This document shows positions 43,411-53,390 of a stretch of 64,000 nucleotides of DNA, in pieces. The stretch is from Mesorhizobium tianshanense (lineage in GTDB: Bacteria; Pseudomonadota; Alphaproteobacteria; Rhizobiales; Rhizobiaceae), in assembly GCF_007830515.1 (NCBI RefSeq), contig NZ_VLKT01000014.1, forward strand, positions 62,001-126,000, written 5' to 3'. Under the pieces are notes generated by a model, which was given only the letters and a program-made list of their open reading frames with translations, was not told where the DNA came from and made no database searches. Each line of letters begins with the position of its first letter. The stretch's first letter is position 1. The translations under genes and the position numbers were made by a program.

Positions 43411-45735
43411 ATGGCGAAGGCGGACGCGTGGGGCGCGGCCGGAGGGACGGCTTTTGAGCGGCGCGAGGCGGGAAGCGACGGTCTCGCCGGCAACGCGCGG
43501 CTCATCGCCGAACCCGCCTACCGACGGCTCCTGGCAGCCGAGCCATTGTTGCGCCGATCGATACCGGCGCTCATCATCATTTTCCTGCTCGTCATCGCAG
43601 CGCTGCGGTTCCTGTCGCTGATGAACGAGCGCGACGACGTGGAACGCGACGCCAAGGCTATCCTCTCGCTCGCGGCGGGCCAACTGGCCAGTTCGATTAC
43701 CGCCGACGCGAACATGGCCTCAACGCCTGGCGCGACGCAGGACCTTTTGGAGGGTATCAGCCGTCAGGGCGGCATGGGCCGAAGCCACGTGCTTGCGGTC
43801 ACCGACGGCGCGTTCAAGATCGTTGCCGTGACACCTCAATCGACACGTTGGGAGGGACGGTCGCTCGACGCCATCGCCCAGGGCGGTCAACCGCTGTTCA
43901 TGTTCGGCGACCGCGCCGGCGTCATGGAGGTCAGCATCGGCGGCCAGGACTGGTATGCGGCGGTAAGCCTGACAAATGGAAGGAACGGCGCTGCCGCGGC
44001 GCTCGTCCCGCGGGAAGCGGTCTTCGACACGTGGCGCAAGACCGTTTCGCTCAACGTCACCCTGTTCGTGCTGACAGCCGGCGTGCTGATCATCATCCTT
44101 TATGCCTATTTCGGCCAGGCGGCGCGCGCTCAGGCCGCCGACCGCATTTATCTCGAAGCGCACCAGCGCATCGACATGGCGCTGGTGCGCGGCCGCTGCG
44201 GCCTGTGGGACTGGGACATGGTGCGCGGCAAGATGTACTGGTCGCGCTCGATGTACGACATGCTGGGCTATGAACCCTGCGACACGATGCTGTCGTTCGG
44301 CGAGGTCGACGAGATCATCCATCCCGAGGACGGCGACCTGTTCCAGCTCGCCAACAGGATCGTCGCACGCGAGATCGATCACATCGACCAGGTGTTCCGG
44401 ATGCGCCATGCCGACGGACAATGGGTGTGGATGCGCGCGAGGGCACAGGTGATCGATCCGGAAGCGCCGGAGATCCAACTGATCGGCATCGCCGTCGATG
44501 TCACCGAGCAACGGCACCTGGCGTTGCGCTCCGAGGCCGCGGATCTTCGGCTGCGAACCGCCATCGAAAACATCAACGAATCCTTCGTGCTCTGGGATTC
44601 CGCCCAGCGTCTGATCATGTGCAATTCCAAGTACCAGCAGGACAACGGCCTGCTGGATCGCGACGTGATGCCGGGTGCCTCGCGCGCCGTTCTGGAAGAC
44701 CGCATGCTTGCCTTCGCCTCGGAGCGCCGGCTTGCCAACACCAACGGGCAGCAAGGCGGCGTGACCTTCGAGCGGCAGCTTGCCGATGGCCGCTGGCTGC
44801 AGGTGAACGAGTTGCGGACCAGGGATGGCGGCACCGTCTCGGTGGGCTCCGACATCACCCAGATCAAGCTGCACCAGGAGAAGCTGGTCGACAGCGAGCG
44901 CCGGCTGATGGCGACGATCCACGACCTCAGCCTTGCCCGCCGGGCGGAGGAAGAACGGTCGCGCGAACTGGTCGAGCTCAACCGTAAATACATGAAGGAA
45001 ACCGAGCGCGCCGAGGCCGCGAACCGGGCCAAGTCCGAGTTCCTAGCCAACATGTCGCATGAACTGCGCACGCCGCTCAACGCGATCATCGGCTTCTCGG
45101 AGCTGATGGAACAGGCTCTGTTCGGGCCTTTGGGGTCGCCACGCTACGAGGAATACGCCACCGATATCAATGGCAGCGGCAAATATCTTCTGGGCGTCAT
45201 CAACGACATCCTCGATATGTCGAAGATCGAGGCCGGCCAGTTCTCGATGTACCAGGAAGAAATCGATCTCTGCCCGCTGATCAGGGAAACAGTGCGCGTC
45301 ATCTCGCTGCAGGCAGCGGAAAAGTCGATCACCGTCGAAACACGCATCCCCGATTCACTGACGCTGTTCGCTGACCGCCGGGCGATCAAGCAGATCGTTA
45401 TCAATCTTCTGTCGAATGCAGTGAAATTCACCGGCCAGGGCGGCCGAATTGCGGTAAGGGCCCGCAATACGTCCAGCGCTCTGGTCCTGACGATCGAAGA
45501 CAATGGCTGCGGCATTCCGAAGGAGGCGCTGAGCAAGCTCGGGCGGCCGTTCGAACAGGTGCAGAACCAGTTTTCCAAGAGCCATACCGGTTCCGGCCTT
45601 GGCCTTGCCATCTCACGCTCGTTGGCCGAGCTTCAGGGCGGCGCCTTGAAGATCCGCTCCACCGAAGGCGCCGGCACGATCGTGTCGGTGCGCATTCCGA
45701 TCAAGAAGCCGACGCCGGTGAAGGCTGCCGCTTAG
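43411..45735 (+). CDS. pleC: PAS-domain hybrid sensor histidine kinase, PleC/PdhS-like
   Basis: Membrane histidine kinase (774 aa) of the PleC/DivJ/PdhS cell-cycle group. Two membrane segments (about 51-70 and 214-233) enclose a periplasmic sensor part. Two PAS regions follow (about 250-365 and 380-490), a coiled-coil linker (490-540), then HisKA with FLANMSHELRTPLNAIIGFS (His550) and the group-specific LFGPLGSPRYEEYATDI, then HATPase boxes IEDNGCGIPKE and GSGLGLAISRSLAEL. In alphaproteobacteria such kinases act on DivK to control division and polarity. The neighbouring glnE supports pleC. No receiver domain was seen. Confidence 0.85.
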   Translation: MAKADAWGAAGGTAFERREAGSDGLAGNARLIAEPAYRRLLAAEPLLRRSIPALIIIFLLVIAALRFLSLMNERDDVERDAKAILSLAAGQLASSITADANMASTPGATQDLLEGISRQGGMGRSHVLAVTDGAFKIVAVTPQSTRWEGRSLDAIAQGGQPLFMFGDRAGVMEVSIGGQDWYAAVSLTNGRNGAAAALVPREAVFDTWRKTVSLNVTLFVLTAGVLIIILYAYFGQAARAQAADRIYLEAHQRIDMALVRGRCGLWDWDMVRGKMYWSRSMYDMLGYEPCDTMLSFGEVDEIIHPEDGDLFQLANRIVAREIDHIDQVFRMRHADGQWVWMRARAQVIDPEAPEIQLIGIAVDVTEQRHLALRSEAADLRLRTAIENINESFVLWDSAQRLIMCNSKYQQDNGLLDRDVMPGASRAVLEDRMLAFASERRLANTNGQQGGVTFERQLADGRWLQVNELRTRDGGTVSVGSDITQIKLHQEKLVDSERRLMATIHDLSLARRAEEERSRELVELNRKYMKETERAEAANRAKSEFLANMSHELRTPLNAIIGFSELMEQALFGPLGSPRYEEYATDINGSGKYLLGVINDILDMSKIEAGQFSMYQEEIDLCPLIRETVRVISLQAAEKSITVETRIPDSLTLFADRRAIKQIVINLLSNAVKFTGQGGRIAVRARNTSSALVLTIEDNGCGIPKEALSKLGRPFEQVQNQFSKSHTGSGLGLAISRSLAELQGGALKIRSTEGAGTIVSVRIPIKKPTPVKAAA

Positions 45736-45768
45736 GGGCGCGAAGCAACTCGGTAGGCCAGGACGGAT

Positions 45769-45790
45769 TCCGGCGGCACACGCCGCCGGA
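45769..45790. terminator. Hairpin between the pleC-like gene and glnE
   Basis: tccggcgg-cacacg-ccgccgga, an 8-bp perfect stem between convergent genes. No U-tract on either side, so it may be a Rho-dependent end or a barrier rather than a classical terminator. Confidence 0.45.
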
Positions 45791-45820
45791 GCTGTCACGA
45801 ATTTACTGCATGTTGCGCCT

Positions 45821-48778
45821 TCATGGCCGCTTCGCACGAAGCAAAAGGTCGAAATCCGTTCTGACCTTTTGCGACGTCTCCTTGAGGTGCGCTTCCAGCA
45901 CACCGAAATCCGGCAGGTCGGTGACCGCCAGAAGCAGATCCGAAAGCCCCGGCGGGACGTCGCCCCGCTCGAATACGCCGGTGAGGCAGAGCCGCGTCAT
46001 CTGGGTCAGCGCCAGATAGAGTGCATAGGCAGCGCAAAGTTCCTGCCTGACCTGTGTATCGGCGAAATCCGGCGACAGCCGCGACAGGATCTCCGCTGTC
46101 CCGGTGACCCGGCGGCCTGCTTCGACCTTCCCCGTGATTACCGCCACCTGCGCGATGAATTCCAGGTCGATGAGACCGCCCGGAATCAGCTTGATGTCCC
46201 AGAGATCACGCGGCGGCTTCTCCTTCTCGATCATCGCGCGCATCTCGAACGCCTCGGCCATCACCTTGGCGCTGTCGCGCGGCAGGGCAAGCACCGCCGC
46301 CACCTCAGTTTCGACCTCGGCGCATAGCGCTTGATCGCCGCCAATCGCGCGAGCCCTGGACAGCGCCATATGCTCCCATGTCCAGGCGTCCCGGCGCTGA
46401 TACTTCCTGAAGGCGTCGACATGGGTGGCCACCGGCCCCTTGTTGCCGGACGGCCGCAGGCGAAGGTCGAGCTCGTAGAGAACGCCTTCGGCCGTAGGCG
46501 CCGACACGGCTGATATCAGCCGCTGCGTCATCCTGGAGTAATAGTGGGATGGGGCGAGCGGCTTGTCGCCGTCCGACTCTTCGGCATCGATGTCGTGATC
46601 ATAGAGCAGGATGAGGTCGACGTCGGAGCCAGCCGTCAGTTCGCGGCTGCCGAGCTTGCCCATGCCGAGCAGCGCAACCCTGCCGCCGATGCGGCCGTGG
46701 CGCGCCGAGAACTCGGCGACGACCGCCTGCAGCGCCGCATCGATGGTCAGATCGGCCAGATCGGAAAAGGCACGGCCGGCGCGGGCCGGATCGATTGAGC
46801 CGGCAAGCAGCCTGACGCCGATCAGAAATTTTTGCTCGGACGCAAAGATGCGCAAGCGGTCGAGCACGTCCTCATAGGCCCTGTCGCCTTCAAGGAAGGC
46901 GGCGAGACGCGCCGACAGATAGGCGCGGTCGGGAAGTTCGGTCAAAAGGGCCGGGTCAAGCAGGCCATCGAAGACGTGTGGCCGGCGCGTGATGATGGCG
47001 GCCAGCCGGGGGGCCGCGCCCATGATCGTCGCCAGCAGCTTCAGCAGAGCTGGATTGGACTGGAGCAGCGAGAACAGCTGGATGCCCGCGGGCAGACCGG
47101 CGAGGAACTCGTCGAAGCGTATCAGCGCCTCGTCCGCCCGGCGCGTCTGGCCGAAGGATTGCAGCAATGCCGGCGTCAATTCGGTCAACCGCTCGCGCGC
47201 CTCTGCCGACTGGGTGACGCGATAACGGCCGAAATGCCAGCCGCGGATGACGCGGCAGATGTCGCTCGCTCGCTGGAAGCCGAGGCCCTGCAAGGTCTGC
47301 AACGTATCGGGATCATCGATATCGCCGGTAAACACCAGATTGCCGAGGCCCGCCGAAAGCTCGGGCGCGGTTTCGAAAAGAGCCGCGTAATGGCGTTCGA
47401 CCTGATGTAGCGCGGCGCGGAACGCCTCGGCAAAGGTCGCCGCATCGGCAAAACCCAGCATGCGAGCTATGCGTTCGAGCCCTTCGTCATCTTCGGGCAG
47501 TACATGGATCTGCTCGTCGGCGACCATCTGGACGGCATGTTCGACGCGGCGCAGGAACCAGTATTGCCGGGCGAGCGCATCGCGCGCGTCGGCCGTGATC
47601 CAGCCGCGTGCCGCTAGCTGGTCAAGCACCGGAACGGTCTCGCGGCCGCGCAATTCGGGGAAGCGGCCGCCGGCGATGAGCTGCTGGGTCTGGACGAAAA
47701 ATTCGATCTCGCGAATGCCGCCGCGGCCGAGCTTGACGTTGTGGCCCTTCACCGCGACCTCGCCATGGCCCTTGTGGGCGTGGATCTGGCGCTTGATCGA
47801 ATGAACGTCGGCAATCGCCGCGTAGTCCATATATTTGCGCCAGATATAGGGCTGGAGCTCCTTCAGGAACACAGCACCGGCCGCGAGATCGCCGGCCACC
47901 GGACGCGCCTTGATCATGGCGGCGCGCTCCCAGTTCTGGCCGCGCGCCTCGTAGTAGTTGAGCGCGGCCTCGACCGGGATCGCCAGCGGCGTCGAACCGG
48001 GATCGGGACGAAGCCTGAGATCGGTGCGGAAAACATAGCCGTGTTCGGTGCGGTCCTGGAGAATGCGGGCCAGCCGGCGCGTCAGGCGCGAAAACAGCTC
48101 CGTCGCATCGAGCGGATCAACGACGGCGGGGGCTTGCGGATCGAAGAAAACGACAAGGTCGATGTCAGAGGAAAAGTTCAGCTCATGCGCGCCAAGCTTG
48201 CCCATGCCGAGCAGGATCCAGCCCGACTGGCGCGCCGGATCCTCGGGGTCCGGCAGTTTGAGTTTGCCTTGCCCATGCGCGTCGCGAAGCAGGAAGTCGA
48301 CTGCAGCGCGGATGCAGTTCTCGGCAAGATCGCTCAGCCGCCGTACCGTGACGGCGGTCTCAGCCTCGCCTGCAAGGTCGGCCAGCGCGATCAGGACATG
48401 CGCTTCCGCTTTCCACTGCCGCAACTCCATCATCAGGCTGCTTTCGGAGATGGCTTCGGCCCGTGCGGCCTTGTCGACCGCCGCGCCGATCGCAATCAGC
48501 CGGGCCTCGACGGTCTCATCGAAAAGCGCATCGAGGATCCGCGGGCGGCGACGCATTGTGTCGCGCAGGAATGGCGACAGGTCGAATATTGCAGCGAGGA
48601 AGTCCTGGACAACGCCCTTGTCGGCCAGGAATTTCGCCAACCGGGTAAGCCCCTCTTCCTGCGCGGCGGAAGCGATCTCCGACAATTCCCGCCGGGCTCG
48701 GCTCTGATCCAAAGGAAGGAGCTTTGCCTTTGGCTTCAAGAGCCAGTTGGTTTCGACCCGTTCCGCCTTCACCGCCAT
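45821..48778 (-). CDS. glnE: Bifunctional glutamine synthetase adenylyltransferase/deadenylase
   Basis: GlnE (985 aa) adds or removes AMP on glutamine synthetase in response to PII proteins. Two nucleotidyltransferase halves are visible: LGMGKLGAHELNFSSDIDLV (N-terminal, deadenylation) and LGMGKLGSRELTAGSDVDLI (C-terminal, adenylation), each with the G-[GS]-x9-D-x-D pattern. The first half includes RDRTEHGYVFRTDLRLRPDP-like and RGGIREIEFFVQTQQLIAGG; the second EGVLYELDLRLRPSGNKGPV. It overlaps the upstream kinase gene by one base (TGATG), so it is cotranscribed with the two-component pair and possibly degP. Confidence 0.96.
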   Translation of the reverse strand: MAVKAERVETNWLLKPKAKLLPLDQSRARRELSEIASAAQEEGLTRLAKFLADKGVVQDFLAAIFDLSPFLRDTMRRRPRILDALFDETVEARLIAIGAAVDKAARAEAISESSLMMELRQWKAEAHVLIALADLAGEAETAVTVRRLSDLAENCIRAAVDFLLRDAHGQGKLKLPDPEDPARQSGWILLGMGKLGAHELNFSSDIDLVVFFDPQAPAVVDPLDATELFSRLTRRLARILQDRTEHGYVFRTDLRLRPDPGSTPLAIPVEAALNYYEARGQNWERAAMIKARPVAGDLAAGAVFLKELQPYIWRKYMDYAAIADVHSIKRQIHAHKGHGEVAVKGHNVKLGRGGIREIEFFVQTQQLIAGGRFPELRGRETVPVLDQLAARGWITADARDALARQYWFLRRVEHAVQMVADEQIHVLPEDDEGLERIARMLGFADAATFAEAFRAALHQVERHYAALFETAPELSAGLGNLVFTGDIDDPDTLQTLQGLGFQRASDICRVIRGWHFGRYRVTQSAEARERLTELTPALLQSFGQTRRADEALIRFDEFLAGLPAGIQLFSLLQSNPALLKLLATIMGAAPRLAAIITRRPHVFDGLLDPALLTELPDRAYLSARLAAFLEGDRAYEDVLDRLRIFASEQKFLIGVRLLAGSIDPARAGRAFSDLADLTIDAALQAVVAEFSARHGRIGGRVALLGMGKLGSRELTAGSDVDLILLYDHDIDAEESDGDKPLAPSHYYSRMTQRLISAVSAPTAEGVLYELDLRLRPSGNKGPVATHVDAFRKYQRRDAWTWEHMALSRARAIGGDQALCAEVETEVAAVLALPRDSAKVMAEAFEMRAMIEKEKPPRDLWDIKLIPGGLIDLEFIAQVAVITGKVEAGRRVTGTAEILSRLSPDFADTQVRQELCAAYALYLALTQMTRLCLTGVFERGDVPPGLSDLLLAVTDLPDFGVLEAHLKETSQKVRTDFDLLLRAKRP

Positions 48779-50253
48779 CAGTGATCCTCCGGTTCGGGAA
48801 AACTCATGACCACGGACAATCCGGGATCGCCGGGCAGAAGATCAAGCCGCCCGCTGTGGAACTTCATGATCGCCTTAGCGAGGCTGAGACCCAGGCCGGA
48901 ACCCGGCTGCGAACGGCTTTTTTCCAGCCGCACGAAACGTTCGGTCGCCCTGGCGCGGTCGGCATCGTCGGGAATGCCCTGGCCGTTGTCCGAGACGGAA
49001 AGCCTCACTTCCCTGCCAACGCGATCGAGCGCCACGCGCACCGTCGGCTCGGCCGTAGAGTCGGTTGAATATTTGATGGCGTTGTCGACGATGTTCGACA
49101 GCGCCTGGCCGATCAACTCGCGATTGCCTTCGACGACGAAGGCATCCTGCATCGAGGTCTCGAGTGTCACTCCCGCCTCCTCCGCTACCGGCTCGTAGAG
49201 CTCGACGACATCGCGCACCGACGCAGCCAGATCGACGCGGCTGGTGCTTTCGGAAGAATAGCCCGCTTCCAGCCTGGAGATCATCAGAATGGCGTTGAAG
49301 GTCTTTATCAACTGGTCGGACTCGGCGATGGTCCCCTCCAGCGCCTGCCGGTAGTCGGTGGTCTTCTGCTTGCCGGAAAGCGTCGCCTCGGCGCGGTTGC
49401 GCAGCCTGGTCAGCGGCGTCTTCAGATCGTGGGCGATGTTGTCGGAGACCTGCTTCAGCCCTTCGTTGAGCGTGGCGATCCTGGCCAGCATGGAATTGAG
49501 GTTTTCGGAGAGCCGGTCGAACTCGTCGCCTGCCCCGGTGACCGGCAGCCGGCCGGAAAGATCGCCGCCCATGATGCGGCGGCTGGCCTCCGACACCGAA
49601 TCGATGCGCTTCAGCGCCGCGCGTCCGACAAAGAACCAGATCAGAAGCCCGCCAAGCCCCATCATGCCCAGCGCCAGCATCAGGGCGCGGCGGATGACGG
49701 CGCGGAACCGTTCCGGCTCGCCGAGGTCGCGACCGACCAGCATGATCATCTGGTTCGGCAGGCGCAACACCAGTGCAATGGCGTTATGGCCCTTCTCGCC
49801 TTCCACCTGCACTTCACTCTCGCTGGATTGCATTTCGTTCTGATCGGACGCCGGGTTGCGTTGCCGCTCGAGCTCGCCCTCGCCGAAGCGCCGGTAGGAG
49901 AACGGACGAGTGGTCCAGCCTTCGGTCTCGATCACCCCCGGCTCCAGGCTTTGCACATTGCCGGTCAGGATCTGGCCATTGGTGTCAGCGATCAGATAGA
50001 GATTGGCGCCGGGCTGGCGCGAGCGGGCCTCGACCACACGCACCAGGACCGGCAGGCCGCCGCGCTGATAGGCCCGGGCAAGGCCGAGCACTTCGTCGTT
50101 GATGGTCTCCTGCGTCTGCGCGGTCAGCATGCGCGCCGACAGCGAGGTCATGTAGAAGACGAGCAGCACCGCGCAGATGGCGAACAGCAGGAAATAAAGC
50201 GCCGAAAGCCGCGCTGCCGTCGTCCTCATGATGGCCGGCACCGAAAGAGCCAT
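48778..50253 (-). CDS. Two-component sensor histidine kinase
   Basis: EnvZ/CreC-type membrane kinase (491 aa). Two membrane segments (about residues 13-35 and 178-197) border a periplasmic domain, then HAMP (RIDSVSEASRRIMGGDLSGR), HisKA with VSDNIAHDLKTPLTRLRNRA and ATPase boxes SDNGQGIPDD and GSGLGLSLAKAIMKFHSGR. The cognate regulator is the gene just upstream, one base away (tagCatg). Ligand unknown; position next to degP and ccm genes suggests envelope or redox sensing. Alternative start MRTTAARL at 50229. Confidence 0.92.
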   Translation of the reverse strand: MALSVPAIMRTTAARLSALYFLLFAICAVLLVFYMTSLSARMLTAQTQETINDEVLGLARAYQRGGLPVLVRVVEARSRQPGANLYLIADTNGQILTGNVQSLEPGVIETEGWTTRPFSYRRFGEGELERQRNPASDQNEMQSSESEVQVEGEKGHNAIALVLRLPNQMIMLVGRDLGEPERFRAVIRRALMLALGMMGLGGLLIWFFVGRAALKRIDSVSEASRRIMGGDLSGRLPVTGAGDEFDRLSENLNSMLARIATLNEGLKQVSDNIAHDLKTPLTRLRNRAEATLSGKQKTTDYRQALEGTIAESDQLIKTFNAILMISRLEAGYSSESTSRVDLAASVRDVVELYEPVAEEAGVTLETSMQDAFVVEGNRELIGQALSNIVDNAIKYSTDSTAEPTVRVALDRVGREVRLSVSDNGQGIPDDADRARATERFVRLEKSRSQPGSGLGLSLAKAIMKFHSGRLDLLPGDPGLSVVMSFPEPEDH

Positions 50254-50254
50254 G

Positions 50255-50929
50255 CTACCCGCTCTTGAGCATATAGCCGGCGCCGCGAACCGTATGCAGG
50301 ATCGGCTTGTCGAAGCCCTTCTCGATCTTGCCGCGCAGCCGCGAGACGTGAACGTCGATGACGTTGGTCTGCGGATCGAAGTGGTAGTCCCAGACATTTT
50401 CCAGCAGCATGGTGCGCGTCACCACCTGGCCGGCATGGCGCATCAGAAATTCGAGCAGGCGGAACTCGCGCGGCTGCAGTGTGATCTCGCGCCCCGCGCG
50501 CCGCACCGAATGGGAGAGCCTGTCGAGTTCGAGATCGCCGACCCGGTAGACGGTTTCGGCTTCCCTGGCGCTGGCGCGGCGGTTCAGCACCTCGACGCGG
50601 GCCAAGAGCTCGGAGAAGGCATAGGGCTTGGTCAGATAATCGTCGCCACCGGCGCGCAAGCCGGTGACCCGGTCGTCGACTTCGCCGAGCGCCGAAAGGA
50701 TCAGCACCGGCGTCGTGTTGCCCCTGGAGCGCAGACCGGCGATGACCGACAGGCCATCGCGGCGCGGCAACATGCGGTCGACGACCATCACATCATAATC
50801 GCCGGCATCGGCGAGTGCGAAGCCGGTTTCGCCGTCGCCGGCGACATGCGCGGTGTGGCCAGCCTCGGTGAAGGCTTTCTGGAGGTAATCGGCCGCTTCG
50901 CGATCGTCTTCTATGACGAGAATCTTCAT
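50255..50929 (-). CDS. OmpR-family two-component response regulator
   Basis: Response regulator (224 aa). Receiver domain with EDD pocket (residues 7-9), phosphoacceptor Asp51 (MVVDRMLPRRDG) and the conserved Lys in YLTKPYAFSELLARVEVLN, followed by a winged-helix DNA-binding domain (EITLQPREFRLLEFLMRHAG, then NVIDVHVSRLRGKIEKGFDK). Coupled to the kinase gene one base downstream. It lies between degP and the kinase, an arrangement also known in Sinorhizobium. Target genes cannot be read from the sequence; the start MKILVIEDD at 50929 fits the family. Confidence 0.94.
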   Translation of the reverse strand: MKILVIEDDREAADYLQKAFTEAGHTAHVAGDGETGFALADAGDYDVMVVDRMLPRRDGLSVIAGLRSRGNTTPVLILSALGEVDDRVTGLRAGGDDYLTKPYAFSELLARVEVLNRRASAREAETVYRVGDLELDRLSHSVRRAGREITLQPREFRLLEFLMRHAGQVVTRTMLLENVWDYHFDPQTNVIDVHVSRLRGKIEKGFDKPILHTVRGAGYMLKSG

Positions 50930-51123
50930 GGAGCCGTTATACGCGATTTCGCTGGAAGATTGAGTGGCCGGCATATGCATCGTGGCCTTCACCAGGGCGT
51001 ATCGCGAACGAAGTGATTCAAGGATACGCGATAAGTCTTTGTTTTAGCATAGCGCCCAAAGCCGGAGGGCACCCTCGGGTCAAAGCCTAAGGACAAGCTT
51101 TTGAGCGACATGCTCTGGTTGAC

Positions 51124-51188
51124 GCGGCAGCGGGCGATGGGAGCCCGCTGCCGCGGGAGCGGAACACGATGACTGACTAACGTGTTCC
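51124..51188. other. Two strong hairpins downstream of degP
   Basis: gcggcagcgggc-gatggga-gcccgctgccgc (51124-51154, perfect 12-bp stem) is followed by cggaacacg...cgtgttccg (51160-51188, 9-bp stem). They lie after degP and before the regulator gene on the minus strand. No U-tract, so they may stabilise the degP mRNA end or be a processing site. Confidence 0.6.
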
Positions 51189-51255
51189 GGCCCCGTGCTT
51201 TCCCATGTGGCGGCCCGGGGGTGTTTGAAACCAACGCACCGAAAAGTCTGGGACG

Positions 51256-52791
51256 TCAGCCCTTGGCGACAGGCAGCGCGACGAAGCGGTTGCTGTCGTC
51301 ACGGCTGATCTGCATCAGCACCGCCTTGCGGCCGGATTTCACGGCGTCGGCCATGGCCTTGGCGACGTCGTCGGTGCCATTCACTGCGGTCGAATTGACC
51401 GAGGTGATGATGTCGCCGGGCTGGATGCCGCGATCGGCGGCATCGCTGTCGGGGTCGACATCGGTTACCACCAGCCCCTTGCCATCGTCGGACCTGGTGA
51501 CGGTGAGGCCGAGATCGGCCAGCGTATCGGCCGCCGGCGGAGCGGAAGGCTGCTGCTCGGCCGAGGCCTGCTTGTCGCTCGAGGGCAGCGTGCCGAGATC
51601 GACCTTGACAGTCTCACTCTTGCCGTTACGCCACAGCGTGACGTCGACCGGCTTGCCGGGCTGGTAGGAGCCGATCAGACGGGCGAGTTCCTTCGGCGAA
51701 GCGACATCCTTGCCGTCCACCTGAGTGATGACGTCACCGGCTGATATGCCGGCCTTTTGGCCGGGACCATCGTCCTGGGCGCTGGAAACGAGCGCACCCT
51801 TGTCGGACTTCAGCCCGAGCGATTCGGCGATTTCGGAGCTGACCGGCTGGATCTCGACGCCAAGCCAGCCACGCTGGACGGTGCCGTTCTTCATCAGATC
51901 CTGCACAACCTGCTCTGCCGTCGAGGCAGGAATGTCGAAGGCAATGCCGACGTTGCCACCGGACGGCGAGAAGATCGCGGTGTTGATGCCGACGACCTGG
52001 CCGTTGAGATTGAAGGTCGGGCCGCCCGAACTGCCTCGGTTCACCGAGGCATCGATCTGGATAAAATCGTCATAGGGACCGGCGCCGATATCGCGGCCAC
52101 GGGCCGAGACGATGCCGGCGGTGACCGTGCCGCCGAGGCCGAACGGATTGCCGACGGCCACGACCCAGTCGCCGACGCGAACCTTGGAATCATCGGCGAA
52201 GTCGACATAGGTGAACTTGCCGTCGCCTTCGACCTTGAGCACGGCGAGATCGGTGCGCGGATCGGTGCCGACCAGCTTGGCGTCAAGTTCCTTGCCGTCA
52301 TGCATCACCACCGTGAAGGACGAGCCTTCTCCGACGACGTGGTTGTTGGTGACGAGATAGCCGTCCTCGGAAATGAAGAAGCCGGATCCTTGCGCCACCG
52401 GCCGCGGCTGGCGGTTGTGGTCACGGCGTCCGAAACGCCGCATTCCATCCGGGCCGTCCTGATCGCCAAAACCGCGGAACTCCCTGAAGAAGCGGCGCAA
52501 CTGCGGATCGTCGGGAGGATTGCCGAAGCCGTCGGGCAAACCGGAGCCGTCGTCGGCGGTCGATTCGATCTTGGCCTTGACACGGACACTGACGACCGAC
52601 GGCGAAACGCGCTCGACCACGTCGGCGAAGCTCGGGACCTGCGGCGCCTCGACACGCACGGCCTCCGCCAGGACTGGGACGGTGCCCGTGGCAACGGCGC
52701 CGAAACCGATCGCGCCGGCAATGGCCACTGAAGCGGCGGCAGCCATCAGGCGTTTGGGGGTGCGGCGATATGAATTGGGGGCAGTATTCAT
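51256..52791 (-). CDS. degP: Periplasmic Do-family serine protease/chaperone DegP
   Basis: DegP (511 aa), a periplasmic heat-stress protease and chaperone. A signal peptide or membrane anchor lies at about residues 12-40. The trypsin-like domain has the triad in VTNNHVVGEG (His), TDPRTDLAVLKV (Asp) and VNRGSSGGPTFNLNGQV (Ser; here G-S-S-G-G where GNSGGP is usual). Two PDZ domains follow, with RGWLGVEIQPVSSEIAESLG and GISAGDVITQVDGKDVASPK, then GLTVTRSDDGKGLVVTDVDP. A Gly/Asp-rich insert with DGFGNPPDDPQLRRFFREF sits near residue 80. It follows ccmH on the same strand. Confidence 0.95.
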   Translation of the reverse strand: MNTAPNSYRRTPKRLMAAAASVAIAGAIGFGAVATGTVPVLAEAVRVEAPQVPSFADVVERVSPSVVSVRVKAKIESTADDGSGLPDGFGNPPDDPQLRRFFREFRGFGDQDGPDGMRRFGRRDHNRQPRPVAQGSGFFISEDGYLVTNNHVVGEGSSFTVVMHDGKELDAKLVGTDPRTDLAVLKVEGDGKFTYVDFADDSKVRVGDWVVAVGNPFGLGGTVTAGIVSARGRDIGAGPYDDFIQIDASVNRGSSGGPTFNLNGQVVGINTAIFSPSGGNVGIAFDIPASTAEQVVQDLMKNGTVQRGWLGVEIQPVSSEIAESLGLKSDKGALVSSAQDDGPGQKAGISAGDVITQVDGKDVASPKELARLIGSYQPGKPVDVTLWRNGKSETVKVDLGTLPSSDKQASAEQQPSAPPAADTLADLGLTVTRSDDGKGLVVTDVDPDSDAADRGIQPGDIITSVNSTAVNGTDDVAKAMADAVKSGRKAVLMQISRDDSNRFVALPVAKG

Positions 52792-52922
52792 GGGTCTCGT
52801 ATCCTCTTTCAAGGGATGCGCTTCAGTCGGCATCCTCGGCTAAGAGAAATAGAGAGGCGCACATTACGGCGCCATTTCCGGTGCATGAAACTTTGGTAAT
52901 GTTTACGGGGCCGCCGCCGCTT

Positions 52923-53390
52923 TCAGTCCCGGTGTAAAATGGTGTCCAACTCCGCCTGCTCCTCGGCGGTCAACGCATTGGTTGCCGTCGCACGGCGCGA
53001 CCGGGCAGCCAGAACGATGAAAATCCCGCCGGCAAGGAGCAGAAGGACTGGTGTCCCCCACAGCAACGCGTTGCGCAGACTGAAGCGAGGCTTCAACAGC
53101 ACGAACTCGCCGTAGCGGGAAACGATATAGTCGATCACCTGCTGGTCGGTGTCGCCGGCGACGAGGCGCTGGCGCACCAGCACGCGCAGGTCGCGGGCAA
53201 GGTCTGCATCGGATTCGTCGATCGACTGGTTCTGGCAGACCATGCAGCGCAGTTCTTCCGAAAGCGTCCGCGCCCTCGCCTCTAGCGCCGGATCGGCCAG
53301 AACCTCGTCGGGCTTCACCGCAAGCGCGGTGCCGCAAAACAACAGCGTCAGCAGCAGGATCAGCGAGGCCAGCGAAAATCTTGCGGTCAT
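52923..53390 (-). CDS. ccmH: Cytochrome c maturation protein CcmH (CycL)
   Basis: Thiol-disulfide component (155 aa) of the c-type cytochrome maturation pathway, which presents reduced apocytochrome to CcmF. A signal peptide (residues 3-23) is followed by the L-R-C-x-x-C-Q-N motif ([20 protein letters not shown]) and a C-terminal membrane segment (about 103-125). The ATG at 53390 is used because the signal peptide starts there; it overlaps the ccmF stop by 4 bp (ATGA), so the two are translationally coupled. Confidence 0.95.
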   Translation of the reverse strand: MTARFSLASLILLLTLLFCGTALAVKPDEVLADPALEARARTLSEELRCMVCQNQSIDESDADLARDLRVLVRQRLVAGDTDQQVIDYIVSRYGEFVLLKPRFSLRNALLWGTPVLLLLAGGIFIVLAARSRRATATNALTAEEQAELDTILHRD

